Assembly: GCA_002254845.1 (NCBI GenBank)
Contig: NKPT01000018.1
Coordinates: forward strand, 1-52,593
DNA length: 52,593 bases
From: Chloracidobacterium sp. CP2_5A
Lineage (GTDB): Bacteria; Acidobacteriota; Blastocatellia; Chloracidobacteriales; Chloracidobacteriaceae
Direction: 5' to 3'
Positions 8,408-16,993 of the stretch are shown one piece after another. Each line of letters starts with the position of its first letter. Position 1 is the first letter of the stretch. The position numbers and the translations under genes are program-made. The notes under the pieces are model-generated. The model was not told the DNA's origin and made no database searches. It saw nothing but the letters and a program-made list of their open reading frames with translations.

Positions 8408-11389
8408 CTAGAAAGTCCGTCCCACCGTGAAGCGAATAACGCCGCGCTCCTCAACGATGCCAAGCTGGCGCGGGTCAAAAACGTTGGTTTTCGCGCCGGG
8501 GTTGTAAGCAAAGATCAGTCGGAAGGGCACTTGCAGCACCGGCAGGTTGACTTGAATCTCCGCGCCGACTGAGGCTCGGAAGTTGCGCCCGATGCCGCCC
8601 AGCGTTTGGCTTAGGTTCACCTGTGTCCGCGTAGCTTGCTGGGCCTGGACGAATGCGACGCGAAAGCCGTCGGGCAGCGGGCCGCCCGGATTCGGATCGT
8701 TGGGGCGCGTGCCGTCAAGGCGCGTGCCGTCGGGACGCAGAATAATCGGGCCGGGGAGAGGCGAGTCGGGCGTCGAGCCAAGCGTCGCCGGCAGCGCCCG
8801 CGCGCGAATGCTCTGATCGCTGAGCGAGCGAACGTTGAAGGCCGACCCGCCATCCGCGAACAGCGCCAGCGAAAGCGGCCCGACCAGCGGGATGCGGTAC
8901 TCCAGGTTGAGCAGCAACTGCGAATCGCCGCCCACGGGAATAAACTGAAACGACCCCAGCGGCAGCGGAAAGAGCTTGTCCGTGTACGTGTATTCCTGAA
9001 TGACCGTCGGGCTGACTTGCAGGCCCGGCTGCAAAACCTGCCCAGTCAGCCCGTCAATGACGCGCACATCGGTTGTTGTGCGCCGATCCTCGATGGGCGC
9101 GACCGGCGAGATCGTGCGAATCCCGTACCCGCGAATCTCGAATTCGCCCCCCGTGTAAAACCGATTGAACTGCGGCACGCCGCCGATAAACGCCAGCGAG
9201 TTGCTGTCAAAAGGCGTGCCATAGGCGCTCACATGCGCGGCGCGAAACCGCATGCCCAGCACCGCCGGCTTCTCGATGCCCTGACCCAAAAAGCGAAACG
9301 GGCGAAACTCCCGGTATTCAAGCAGCGGCGCCAGGGTTTTTACCTTTCCGCCCAGGCCCGACCACGTAAAGCTGAAGGTCACATTCCGCCCGCTCGTCGG
9401 ATTGATAGGGTTGTTGACCGTGTTGTACACAAACGACGGCGTCAGCGAGCTGATGGTAATGCCCGGCTGGGCGAACGTGATGATGATGTCGTTGTTTGGA
9501 TCGGCATCCCGGTTGACCGGCGGATCGGTAATCCGCGACGCGCTGTAGCTGTAGCTGACCCCAAGGCGCGACACGCGGCTGAGCTTAGGAAACCGATTCG
9601 TGATCACCGCCAGCGGCGAGGAAAATGACAGCGAGGCTCCAGTTGTGTCCTGCGTGAAGAGGTTGCGCTCATCCAGCCCGGTGAAGCTGTTGAAGAAGCC
9701 GCCCGCAATCGCTGCGCCGCTGATCCCGCTCGCGTAGCGGAATCGCTGGCTGAACACCGAGACGCCAAGCCCGATGCGGCGGTCGAGAAAATACGGGTCG
9801 TTGTAGGAAAGCGCGATGTTGCGGAAGAGGTTGCCGGCCTGAATGTCCACCGAGACGCTCTGCCCGTAGCCAAACAGGTTGTTGGTGCTGTAGGTCAAGC
9901 CGATAAACGATCCGCCAATCCCCGAAACGCCGCCGGAGAACTGAATCTGCTGCCGCCCGCGCTCCTTGACCTTGATGACGACGTTGACCGTCTTGCGCCG
10001 CTCGTCGGTCGTCGTCTGAATGTCTTCCTTCTTAATTTCGTCGAAGTAGCCGAGCTGGTTGAGCAGCAGGATGGAATACTCCATGAGTTCCTGGTTGTAA
10101 GGCTCGCCTTCGCTTACGAGCAACTCTCGCCGCAGCACCTTGTCGCGCGTTGTGTTGTTACCTGCAAACTCAATCTGCTCAACGGTGTACACCGAGCCTT
10201 CCTCGACATAAATCGTGAAATCGGCGACGCCTTCCGTCTCGCCTGCGGCCGGCGGCTTGAACTTTGGCTGAACGTTGACATCCGCCTGAATGTAGCCCCG
10301 GCTGCCATAGGCCTTCTTGAGCCGCTCATAGACGCCTTCGCGGATGGTTTTGGCGCTGGCCACGTCGCCCTTGCGCATGCCTGAAATCAAGATGACTTGT
10401 TCCGGCGTGAAAATCGTCGAGCCTTCCGACGTGATCTCGCCAAAGCGGTAGCGGATGCCCTCGTCAATCGGAACGACGATGCGCAAGCCATCGGCTTTCT
10501 TGCTGAGGATGGGGATGCCGCCGCCGACCTTGCCGATGTTCTCAATGCGCGGCGTCCCGATAGTCGGGCGCAGGTAGCCCTTCTCGCGCAAAAACTGCGA
10601 CACCAGTTGCATGTCGGTCTCGAACTTCTCCGGCGAATACACGTCTTTCGAGTTGAAGCGCGTCAGAAAGCTCGACTGTTTGGTGTATTTCATCTGCTTG
10701 CGCAGCAGGCGGCTCGAAAAAACCTGGTTCCCCTCGAACTCAATTTTGGCGACGCGCACCCGGCCGCCTTCGTCCACGTTAAAGATGATGACGACAGAGG
10801 TTTTCGACACATCCTCGATTTCAGCCGTGACGACGGCGTTAGGGCGGCCGCGCTCGCTCAGCATGCTTTTGAGTTCGGTTTCAGCCCGCTTGACCTGCAC
10901 CGGATCGTAGGGCGAGTCCTTGGTGATCGAAATCCGCTTTTCCTTGAAGCGCGTCAGCAAATCGCTCACTTGGATGGACTTCAGCCCCTCGTAAAGAATA
11001 TCTCGCACGACCGGATACTCAGTCAGGTTAAACACGACGATGACGCCGCCGGTATTGCCCGGCTCCAGAATCACATTGCTGCGCAGCGGATCAAAGAAGC
11101 CCTGCGCTAGCACGGCCTGGTAGTCGCGCTGGGCCTGCTCCGCGCTGTAGAGATCGCCCTGCTTCATCGTCACGTAGAGGCGCAGCGTATCGGTCGGAAT
11201 GCGGCGATTGCCCCGAAACTGCACGTCCTCGATCAGTTGTTGCTGAACCGGGTCTTGCGGGTCGCCCGCGCTGATGGGGCCTTGCGCCCGCGGCTCGCCG
11301 CCGAGACAGCCCAGCCATAGCGCGACGAGAAGCGCGCCAACCCAGCGACGGCGCGGATAACAAGCGAGTGACATGAAAGGCGAGTGCAT
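8408..11389 (-). CDS. bamA: Outer membrane protein assembly factor BamA (Omp85)
   Basis: The product is 993 aa. A signal peptide (WVGALLVALWLGCLG) is followed by about five POTRA domains, starting with VQFRGNRRIPTDTLR and including IEFEGNQVFSSRLLRKQ and IEFAGNNTTRDKVLRRE. The C-terminal Omp85 barrel runs from about residue 495 (GGVSGIGGSFIGLTYSTNN) and ends in an aromatic residue (VIRFTVGRTF), as needed for barrel insertion. It is longer than the roughly 810-aa E. coli protein; extra length lies in barrel loops (for example a Pro/Asp/Gly-rich loop near 8660-8770). A downstream ATG six codons in (11374) is an alternative start; neither has a clear ribosome site. It should be the core of the BAM machine. 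Confidence 0.93.
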   Translation of the reverse strand: MHSPFMSLACYPRRRWVGALLVALWLGCLGGEPRAQGPISAGDPQDPVQQQLIEDVQFRGNRRIPTDTLRLYVTMKQGDLYSAEQAQRDYQAVLAQGFFDPLRSNVILEPGNTGGVIVVFNLTEYPVVRDILYEGLKSIQVSDLLTRFKEKRISITKDSPYDPVQVKRAETELKSMLSERGRPNAVVTAEIEDVSKTSVVIIFNVDEGGRVRVAKIEFEGNQVFSSRLLRKQMKYTKQSSFLTRFNSKDVYSPEKFETDMQLVSQFLREKGYLRPTIGTPRIENIGKVGGGIPILSKKADGLRIVVPIDEGIRYRFGEITSEGSTIFTPEQVILISGMRKGDVASAKTIREGVYERLKKAYGSRGYIQADVNVQPKFKPPAAGETEGVADFTIYVEEGSVYTVEQIEFAGNNTTRDKVLRRELLVSEGEPYNQELMEYSILLLNQLGYFDEIKKEDIQTTTDERRKTVNVVIKVKERGRQQIQFSGGVSGIGGSFIGLTYSTNNLFGYGQSVSVDIQAGNLFRNIALSYNDPYFLDRRIGLGVSVFSQRFRYASGISGAAIAGGFFNSFTGLDERNLFTQDTTGASLSFSSPLAVITNRFPKLSRVSRLGVSYSYSASRITDPPVNRDADPNNDIIITFAQPGITISSLTPSFVYNTVNNPINPTSGRNVTFSFTWSGLGGKVKTLAPLLEYREFRPFRFLGQGIEKPAVLGMRFRAAHVSAYGTPFDSNSLAFIGGVPQFNRFYTGGEFEIRGYGIRTISPVAPIEDRRTTTDVRVIDGLTGQVLQPGLQVSPTVIQEYTYTDKLFPLPLGSFQFIPVGGDSQLLLNLEYRIPLVGPLSLALFADGGSAFNVRSLSDQSIRARALPATLGSTPDSPLPGPIILRPDGTRLDGTRPNDPNPGGPLPDGFRVAFVQAQQATRTQVNLSQTLGGIGRNFRASVGAEIQVNLPVLQVPFRLIFAYNPGAKTNVFDPRQLGIVEERGVIRFTVGRTF

Positions 11390-11567
11390 GAAAGGTAACG
11401 CGGAAAAGGAAGGTCACGCCGCCGGGCGAGCGCCGGAGCGGGCGCGTGAATCGGCAAACAAGTCGCGCATCATAGCCAAACCGTGTTCGCAATCAAGGAA
11501 AGTCGCTTCATTGGTAAGGCTCAAGCCGCGTCTCGGTTCAGAATATGGGGTCAGGCTTTCAGACAAG

Positions 11568-13319
11568 TCAAACTTCGACAATGCGCGGCTCCGCGCCGAC
11601 CGCCGGCGCCTCCCGGGGCCGCGACCGTCGAGCGTCGGGTCCGGGAGGCGAAGACCGCTCCGGCTGAGCGAAGAGCGTCGCGTCCATGGACTGGAGGAGC
11701 GGTCCAAGCGTTGCCCGGTCGCGGGCCGCGATCGGGATGGCGCGGTGCAGCGCGCAGCGCGCCGCCACGTCCTCCGCCGGCAGCAGGTCCGTCTTGTTGA
11801 ACACAAGCTGCCGCGGCAGGCGCGATAGCCCCAGTTGCGCCAAAATATCCTCAACCGCCGCGATGCGCCGCTCGTAGTCGGGCGCGGCGATGTCCACGAG
11901 GTGCAGCAGCAGGTCGGACGTTTCGATTTCCTCAAGCGTCGCCTTGAAGGCCGCCATCAGCGTCGGCGGAAGGTCGCGGATGAATCCCACCGTATCGTTG
12001 ATGATGATGTCGCGGTCGCGCGGCAGCCGCAGTCGCCGACTGGTCGGGTCAAGCGTGGCGAACATGCGGCGCTCCGCCAGGACTTCGCTTGAGGTCAGCG
12101 TGTTGAGCAGCGTGGATTTCCCGGCGTTCGTATAGCCCACAATCGAGACCACCGGCATCCGCTGCCGCTCGCGCTGCGCCCGGCGCGTCTGGCGCTGGCC
12201 GCGCAGGCTGACGATAAGCTTCTCCAGGTCGGCGATCCGGTCGCGCGCGCGGCGGCGGTCCGCTTCGAGCTTGGTTTCGCCAGGACCGCGCGCGCCGATG
12301 CCCCCGGCCAGGCGCGACAGGTCGGCCCCGTGTCCGGCCAGGCGCGGCAAGAGGTACTTAAGCTGCGCCAGCTCGACCTGCACCTTGCCCTCGCGACTGC
12401 GGGCGCGCTGAGCGAAAATGTCGAGGATGAGCTGTGTCCGGTCGAGAATTTTCAAGTCCGTCGCGGCCTCAATGGCGCGCACCTGCGCCGGCGACAGGTC
12501 CTGGTCAAACAGCAAAACATCCGCCCCATGCTGAAGGCTGCGAATGATGACTTCCTGAAGCTTGCCCTTGCCGAGCAGCGTTTTCGGATCGAGCTCGCGA
12601 CGGCGTTGAATCAGCTTGTCCGCCACGACGAGGTCGCAGGACTCCGCCAGCTCCGCCAGCTCGTCCATCGCGGCTTCGGCGTCGGCCAGCGCCCCGGTTG
12701 TCACGACCACCAGCATGGCGCGATCGCGGATGTCCCGCGCATCGCGGAGCTTGCGGGTCTGGGCAAACTCGGCTTCAAGATTTTCAATAAGGCTGAGGAA
12801 ATCCGCCCTGAGGCGACTGGGGTGAACTTTGTCGAGATACGCCCACGGCTCGCCGCCGCCGGCCGCCGTGGCGGGAACTAAGTGCGCGGCATGAATCCAG
12901 CTCGGCAGCCCGTCGCCATCCACGCCGATGACGCCCATGAGGTCGAGGCGAAGCAGCGCCAAGTCGTTGAGGTCGTCGCGCGTCAAGCCGTCCCCGGAAA
13001 GCTGCGTATGCAGGCAGCGCAGCCCGCGAAAGCGCCCCTGCCCAACGCGGACGCGCTTGAGGTCGGGAATGACAATCCCGCTGGCGTCGCCTACGATAAC
13101 GCGCTCGACTTGTCCCTGTCGGCTGATCAGAATGCCGATTTGCCGCCGAATTTCGGCTGAAAGCTCGGTCATCTGCCGGGCCAGCTCAGGACTAATGATG
13201 TCGGCGGGCGAAACCCGGCGGGCGAGCAATCGCTCAAGGCGCTTGACCTGACTGGCTTTGAGTCCCTGTGTGTTACCTTCGACCTTCGAAATAGGCGGTT
13301 CCTCGCGTTTCAGCCGCAA
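11568..13319 (-). CDS. hflX: Ribosome-associated GTPase HflX
   Basis: The product is 583 aa, longer than E. coli HflX (426) but like many long bacterial forms with an extra N-terminal domain. That domain starts GNTQGLKASQVKRLERL and contains VIVGDASGIVIPDL. The HflX-specific linker LAGGIGARGPGETKLE precedes the G domain. The GTPase motifs are G1 GYTNAGKST (about 393-401), G3 DTVGFIRDLP (about 437) and G4 NKTD (about 508). HflX splits stalled ribosomes after stress. The frame opens with TTG at 13319; no ATG lies nearby in frame. It lies upstream of bamA by about 180 bp and may have its own transcript. Confidence 0.93.
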   Translation of the reverse strand: MRLKREEPPISKVEGNTQGLKASQVKRLERLLARRVSPADIISPELARQMTELSAEIRRQIGILISRQGQVERVIVGDASGIVIPDLKRVRVGQGRFRGLRCLHTQLSGDGLTRDDLNDLALLRLDLMGVIGVDGDGLPSWIHAAHLVPATAAGGGEPWAYLDKVHPSRLRADFLSLIENLEAEFAQTRKLRDARDIRDRAMLVVVTTGALADAEAAMDELAELAESCDLVVADKLIQRRRELDPKTLLGKGKLQEVIIRSLQHGADVLLFDQDLSPAQVRAIEAATDLKILDRTQLILDIFAQRARSREGKVQVELAQLKYLLPRLAGHGADLSRLAGGIGARGPGETKLEADRRRARDRIADLEKLIVSLRGQRQTRRAQRERQRMPVVSIVGYTNAGKSTLLNTLTSSEVLAERRMFATLDPTSRRLRLPRDRDIIINDTVGFIRDLPPTLMAAFKATLEEIETSDLLLHLVDIAAPDYERRIAAVEDILAQLGLSRLPRQLVFNKTDLLPAEDVAARCALHRAIPIAARDRATLGPLLQSMDATLFAQPERSSPPGPDARRSRPREAPAVGAEPRIVEV

Positions 13320-13395
13320 CGCGACGACCGCGGAAGCGGCAAAAATGTAGCTGTGGCTGCCTTCAGCATATGCCTGACACGGAGGGATGCAAAGC

Positions 13396-14457
13396 GTGAG
13401 TTTCGAGCGCGCCGCTTCCAGCCTAAGCAGCTTAAGCGTCCAGCCCGGCGCCGGGGCGGCGGTTGTGACCTACTCGCGCAGCATCACTTTTATTCCTACC
13501 TATAGCTGCGCTTTCGCCTGCGGTTACTGCGCCTTTGCGCGGCCGACGCCGCTGGCCGCGCTCGCTGAGGCGGAAGCCTGCTTTATCCGCGGCGCGCAGG
13601 CCGGCTGCCGCGAGGCGCTGATCATGAGCGGCGAGGGCGTAACGGCTTTTCCCTTCATCCGGAAGAAGCTCCGTCAATGGGGCTTTCGCGATTATCACGA
13701 CTATCTCATCGCGGTCTGCCGACTGGCTCTGAAGCGCGGCTTGCTGCCGCATGTCAACATCGGCAACCAATCCGAAGACGAGTTTCGCCGCCTGCGCCCC
13801 GTATGCGCCTCGATGGGGATGATGCTGGAGACGACCAGCGCGGCCGCGCTGGAGCAGCCCGCCCACCGGCGCGCGCCCGGCAAGCATCCGCAAGCGCGGC
13901 TCGCGACGCTGGCGGCGGCGGGGCGGGCGCGCGTGCCGTTTACGACGGGACTGCTCATCGGCATTGGCGAGACCTGGGACGACCGGCGGCAGTCGCTGGA
14001 AGCCATCGCCGAGCTGCACCGGCAGTACGGTCACATTCAGGAAGTCATCATCCAGCCGTTCACGCCGCATCCGGGGACGGCGATGGCGACCAGCGTCGGA
14101 CCTGACTTGGCGACGCTGGTCGCTGCCGTCGCCTTGGCGCGCGCCCTGCTGCCAAGCGAGATTGTCGTTCAGATTCCGCCCAATCTCGTTCCGCGGGCGG
14201 AAGGTCGCCGCGCCTTGGTTTTCGCCGGCGCTCGCGACTTCGGCGGCATTTCGCCCGAGCCTGACCACATCAACCCTGACGAGCCGTGGCTGGCGCCCCA
14301 GCGCTATGCCGCCGAGCTGGCTGAGTGGGGCTTTGAATGGCGTCCGCGACTGGCGGCGCATCCGCGCTTTCTGACGCCCGATTGGATCGCGCCGGAGGTG
14401 GAGCGGGCGATATGCGCCATAGGCGGGCGAGGGCTCTCGCCCGCCGGCGAGCCTTGA
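13396..14457 (+). CDS. cofG: 7,8-didemethyl-8-hydroxy-5-deazariboflavin synthase subunit CofG (F420 pathway)
   Basis: The product is 353 aa from GTG 13396, chosen because GGAGGG at 13381-13386 lies 9 bases upstream; an ATG at 13387 abuts that site. The radical SAM cluster motif C38-x3-C42-x2-C45 follows SRSITFIPTYS. Other CofG hallmarks are PFTTGLLIGIGET, YGHIQEVIIQPF and FGGISPEPDHINPDEPW. CofG with CofH makes the F0 chromophore of coenzyme F420 from tyrosine and a pyrimidine. No cofH, cofC, cofD or cofE is in this window. The gene is divergent from hflX. The last codons contain a 10-bp perfect hairpin. The call rests on family motifs; MqnC/MqnE homologs are the nearest alternative and fit less well. 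Confidence 0.87.
   Translation: MSFERAASSLSSLSVQPGAGAAVVTYSRSITFIPTYSCAFACGYCAFARPTPLAALAEAEACFIRGAQAGCREALIMSGEGVTAFPFIRKKLRQWGFRDYHDYLIAVCRLALKRGLLPHVNIGNQSEDEFRRLRPVCASMGMMLETTSAAALEQPAHRRAPGKHPQARLATLAAAGRARVPFTTGLLIGIGETWDDRRQSLEAIAELHRQYGHIQEVIIQPFTPHPGTAMATSVGPDLATLVAAVALARALLPSEIVVQIPPNLVPRAEGRRALVFAGARDFGGISPEPDHINPDEPWLAPQRYAAELAEWGFEWRPRLAAHPRFLTPDWIAPEVERAICAIGGRGLSPAGEP
14422..14445. other. Perfect hairpin inside the 3' end of cofG
   Basis: GGCGGGCGAG (14422-14431) pairs perfectly with CTCGCCCGCC (14436-14445) around a GGCT loop. It ends 10 bases before the last base of the cofG stop and has no T-run. It could protect the mRNA 3' end or help separate the convergent cofG and hisF transcripts. 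Confidence 0.45.
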
Positions 14458-14522
14458 CGGCGGACAAGCGGAAGCGGTCCGCGGCGACCGGCGCTGGGCG
14501 TCGTCCCGCTCAGGCCGCCGGC

Positions 14523-15293
14523 TCAGGCTGGCCGAACGCAGACGCCGCGCGCGCGAAGGTAAGCCTTCGCCTCGCCAATCGTATGTCGCTCGAAGTGGAA
14601 GATGGAAGCCGCCAGCGCCGCGCTCGCGCGGCCGGCGGTCAGCCCGTCGTACAGGTGCTCCAGCGTCCCGACGCCGCCCGACGCGATCACTGGAATGGAA
14701 ACCGCTTCCGCGACCTGCGCGGTGAGTTCAAGGTCATAGCCGTCCTGCGCGCCGTCGCGGTCCATGCTCGTCAGCAGGATTTCGCCCGCGCCCAGCCGCT
14801 CGGCCTTGGCGGCCCAGGCGATGGCGTCCTCGCCGGTCGGCGTCCGCCCGCCGTGCAGAAAAACTTCCCAGCGCGCCGGCTGCGCGCCCGGAACGCGCCG
14901 CGCGTCAATGGCCACGACCACGCATTGGCTGCCGAACTTCCGCGCGCCTTCGGCAATCAGCGCCGGGCGCTCAAAGGCGGCGGTGTTGATGGAAACCTTG
15001 TCGGCGCCGGCCAGGAGAATGGCGCGCATGTCGTCCACCGTTCGGATGCCGCCGCCGACCGTGAAGGGAATCGAAATCTCGTCCGCGACGGCCCGCGCCA
15101 GGCGCGTGACAATGGCGCGCCGGTTGGATGACGCCGTGATGTCGAGGAACGCCAGCTCGTCCGCGCCGTCAGCGTCGTAGCGCCGCGCTTGTTCAACCGG
15201 GTCGCCCGCGTCGATCAAGTCAAGAAAGCGAACGCCCTTGACAACCCGTCCGGCGTCCACGTCAAGGCACGGGATAATGCGCTTGGCCAGCAT
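14523..15293 (-). CDS. hisF: Imidazole glycerol phosphate synthase subunit HisF
   Basis: The product is 256 aa, the standard HisF length. This TIM barrel opens with [23 protein letters not shown], with the catalytic Asp in CLDVD and the second in VVAIDARR. The phosphate-binding segments [21 protein letters not shown] and [10 protein letters not shown] are all present. With HisH it converts PRFAR and glutamine-derived ammonia into IGP and AICAR in histidine synthesis. It starts 6 bp after the M48 peptidase stop, so the two are probably one transcript. No other his gene is in the window, suggesting dispersed his genes. Confidence 0.95.
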   Translation of the reverse strand: MLAKRIIPCLDVDAGRVVKGVRFLDLIDAGDPVEQARRYDADGADELAFLDITASSNRRAIVTRLARAVADEISIPFTVGGGIRTVDDMRAILLAGADKVSINTAAFERPALIAEGARKFGSQCVVVAIDARRVPGAQPARWEVFLHGGRTPTGEDAIAWAAKAERLGAGEILLTSMDRDGAQDGYDLELTAQVAEAVSIPVIASGGVGTLEHLYDGLTAGRASAALAASIFHFERHTIGEAKAYLRARGVCVRPA

Positions 15294-15299
15294 GGTCGC

Positions 15300-16451
15300 T
15301 CACCCAAGCTGCGTGTTTAGCCCGCAGACTGGGCAAAACACGTCGCTTTTTGAAATCGTCGCGTCGCAGTTAGGGCAGCGCAGGCCGCCGTTCAGCCTAG
15401 GCTGCTCCGGCGCGCGGCGTGGCGGGGCCGGGCGCTCCATCGGATGTCCGCACTGGTAACAGAACCGCGCCTGAGGGTCGGGTTGACCCGCGCCGCAGGC
15501 CGGGCACACCGGCAGCGCCGCCGCGCCAGTCGAGCCATCGCCGCTCGGCGGAGCGGGCGGCGGCGTCCGGCGCCAGCCGAGCGAATCATCGGGGCGCGCC
15601 GGGCGCATCCAATAACTGCCGTCCAGTATCGCCTGATAGTCTCCAGCTTCGGCCCAGCCCTTGATCTCCCTCGCCCGGACGGCTGGAAACGAGTGCGTCC
15701 GCCGATAGACTTGCAAAAACTTATAGACCCGGCTGAGCAAGTCGCGGTCCAGCTCTTCGTAGTCGTCCGCCTGACGCAAAAACTCCTCGGTATTGAGCTG
15801 GTCAAAAACCGCCCGGCTGCCGCCGGCCAGCTTCAGCAGCAGCGTCAGGTAGGTTTCAATGTCCTGCACGACCAGCAGCCCGGCGCGGTCGCACGACAGT
15901 TCCGCCTTGCGGTCCCACTCGTAAAGCGCCAGCAGCAGGCCCGATCCGACCAGCGCGCCGAGTCCGAAGGTGGCTTCGCCAATGCGCTCGATGATGAGCG
16001 ACAGAAAGTTCGCCATCATTTTGTAGAGCACGTGTCCGCACTTGATATGCCCCAGCTCGTGCGCGATGACGCCTAGCAGCTCGTCTTCCGAGAGGAAGTC
16101 CACCAGCCCCGACTGGAGAACGATAAATGGCTGTTCCGTCCCAAACGTGTAGGCGTTCACGATCGGATCCTGATCCAGATACAGCTCCGGCTCGGGCACG
16201 GCGAGAATTGCGCAGGCCTCGCGCAGCAGATCGTGGAGGCGCTTGCACTGGCGCGGCGTGACGCGCACGTTGTCCGCGACGTTCGTGACGCGAAACCAGC
16301 GCTCCCAGCCGTATTCGTTGAGCTTGCGAACGATGAAATCAAGTCCCCGCGCCTGCTTGACGGCATCGAGGGCGGCAATGTCGAGCGGGTGCTGAAAATC
16401 GGACGCCCGCAGCTTCGGCAGGCGAATTCGCTCCTGTCGTGGCGCCGTCAT
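15300..16451 (-). CDS. M48-family metalloprotease with two C-terminal zinc ribbons
   Basis: The product is 383 aa from the ATG ending at 16451; the open frame extends 23 codons further but without protein-like sequence. The catalytic zinc motif HELGH is at residues 131-135, preceded by the family's NAYTFGTEQPFIVLQSGLVD. A hydrophobic segment follows the active site (FGLGALVGSGLLLALY). The third zinc ligand is expected near ELSCDRAGLLV. The last 80 residues hold two CxxC-pair zinc ribbons (CPAC..CYQC and CPNC..CPVC), which are not part of typical HtpX. It is probably a membrane-linked or cytoplasmic protease, perhaps in protein quality control. It is upstream of hisF with a 6-bp gap. Confidence 0.85.
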   Translation of the reverse strand: MTAPRQERIRLPKLRASDFQHPLDIAALDAVKQARGLDFIVRKLNEYGWERWFRVTNVADNVRVTPRQCKRLHDLLREACAILAVPEPELYLDQDPIVNAYTFGTEQPFIVLQSGLVDFLSEDELLGVIAHELGHIKCGHVLYKMMANFLSLIIERIGEATFGLGALVGSGLLLALYEWDRKAELSCDRAGLLVVQDIETYLTLLLKLAGGSRAVFDQLNTEEFLRQADDYEELDRDLLSRVYKFLQVYRRTHSFPAVRAREIKGWAEAGDYQAILDGSYWMRPARPDDSLGWRRTPPPAPPSGDGSTGAAALPVCPACGAGQPDPQARFCYQCGHPMERPAPPRRAPEQPRLNGGLRCPNCDATISKSDVFCPVCGLNTQLG

Positions 16452-16538
16452 GCTGTGCCTCTTCAAAAAAGCTCTTGCCGCTCGGAATGCGCGGCCCGGC
16501 GGGCGGCCATAACCTACCACACGCTCGACTAAAAGCGA

Positions 16539-16571
16539 CGAAGCGCCACCCTGGGCAGGGGCGGCGCTTCG
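16539..16571 (-). terminator. Candidate terminator downstream of the DUF465 gene
   Basis: CGAAGCGCC (16539-16547) pairs with GGCGCTTCG (16563-16571). Read on the minus strand, the stem is followed after a few bases by CTTTTAG. It lies between the DUF465 gene and the M48 peptidase gene, separating their transcripts. The T-run is short. Confidence 0.45.
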
Positions 16572-16611
16572 CGAGCGGCGCGATGCCGCTCAGGCTGGTC
16601 GGGAGCAACCG

Positions 16612-16848
16612 TTAAACCGCCACCTCGACTTGATGGCGGCGCAGGATTTCCTCCATGCGGTCTTTTAGGTAAAGCTTGCGTCGCTTGAGCAGCGCGGACT
16701 CTTCAATTTCGTCAGGCCGCGGGTGGGACAAGGCCAGAATCTCCTGTAAGCGCGCTTCGGCGCGCTGGTGCTCGCGGACGAGACTGCGGTATTCCGCGTG
16801 GGTTTGGAACAACTGCTGCCGGAGCGCTTCCAAAGTTGCCAGACTCAT
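16612..16848 (-). CDS. Small YdcH/DUF465-like coiled-coil protein
   Basis: The product is 78 aa, from the ATG ending at 16848, which has AAGGAG about ten bases upstream. A GTG three codons earlier lies too close to that site. It is almost wholly helical and highly charged, with the typical DUF465 pattern: a first helix with HAEYRSLVREHQRAEARL, a short turn with HPRPDE, then the basic LLKRRKLYLKDRMEEIL helix. Such proteins form small antiparallel helical hairpins of unknown function. It is followed by a candidate terminator, so it is probably monocistronic. Confidence 0.8.
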   Translation of the reverse strand: MSLATLEALRQQLFQTHAEYRSLVREHQRAEARLQEILALSHPRPDEIEESALLKRRKLYLKDRMEEILRRHQVEVAV

Positions 16849-16993
16849 GGGGTACACTCTCCTTGGTTAGGGCCGCGAGAGACCATCGCGGCTGTCATCG
16901 AGACCGAAGGCGGAACACGTATAGGGACGACGGAAGGTTGCGCGAAACGGTGAGAATGGAAATGTATTACGCGGCGCTTTCAAACGCAAGCCG

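Noticed and set aside
8636-9628. Plus-strand open frame of 330 codons within bamA
   Set aside because: It runs antisense to the BamA barrel, which is intact in the other direction.
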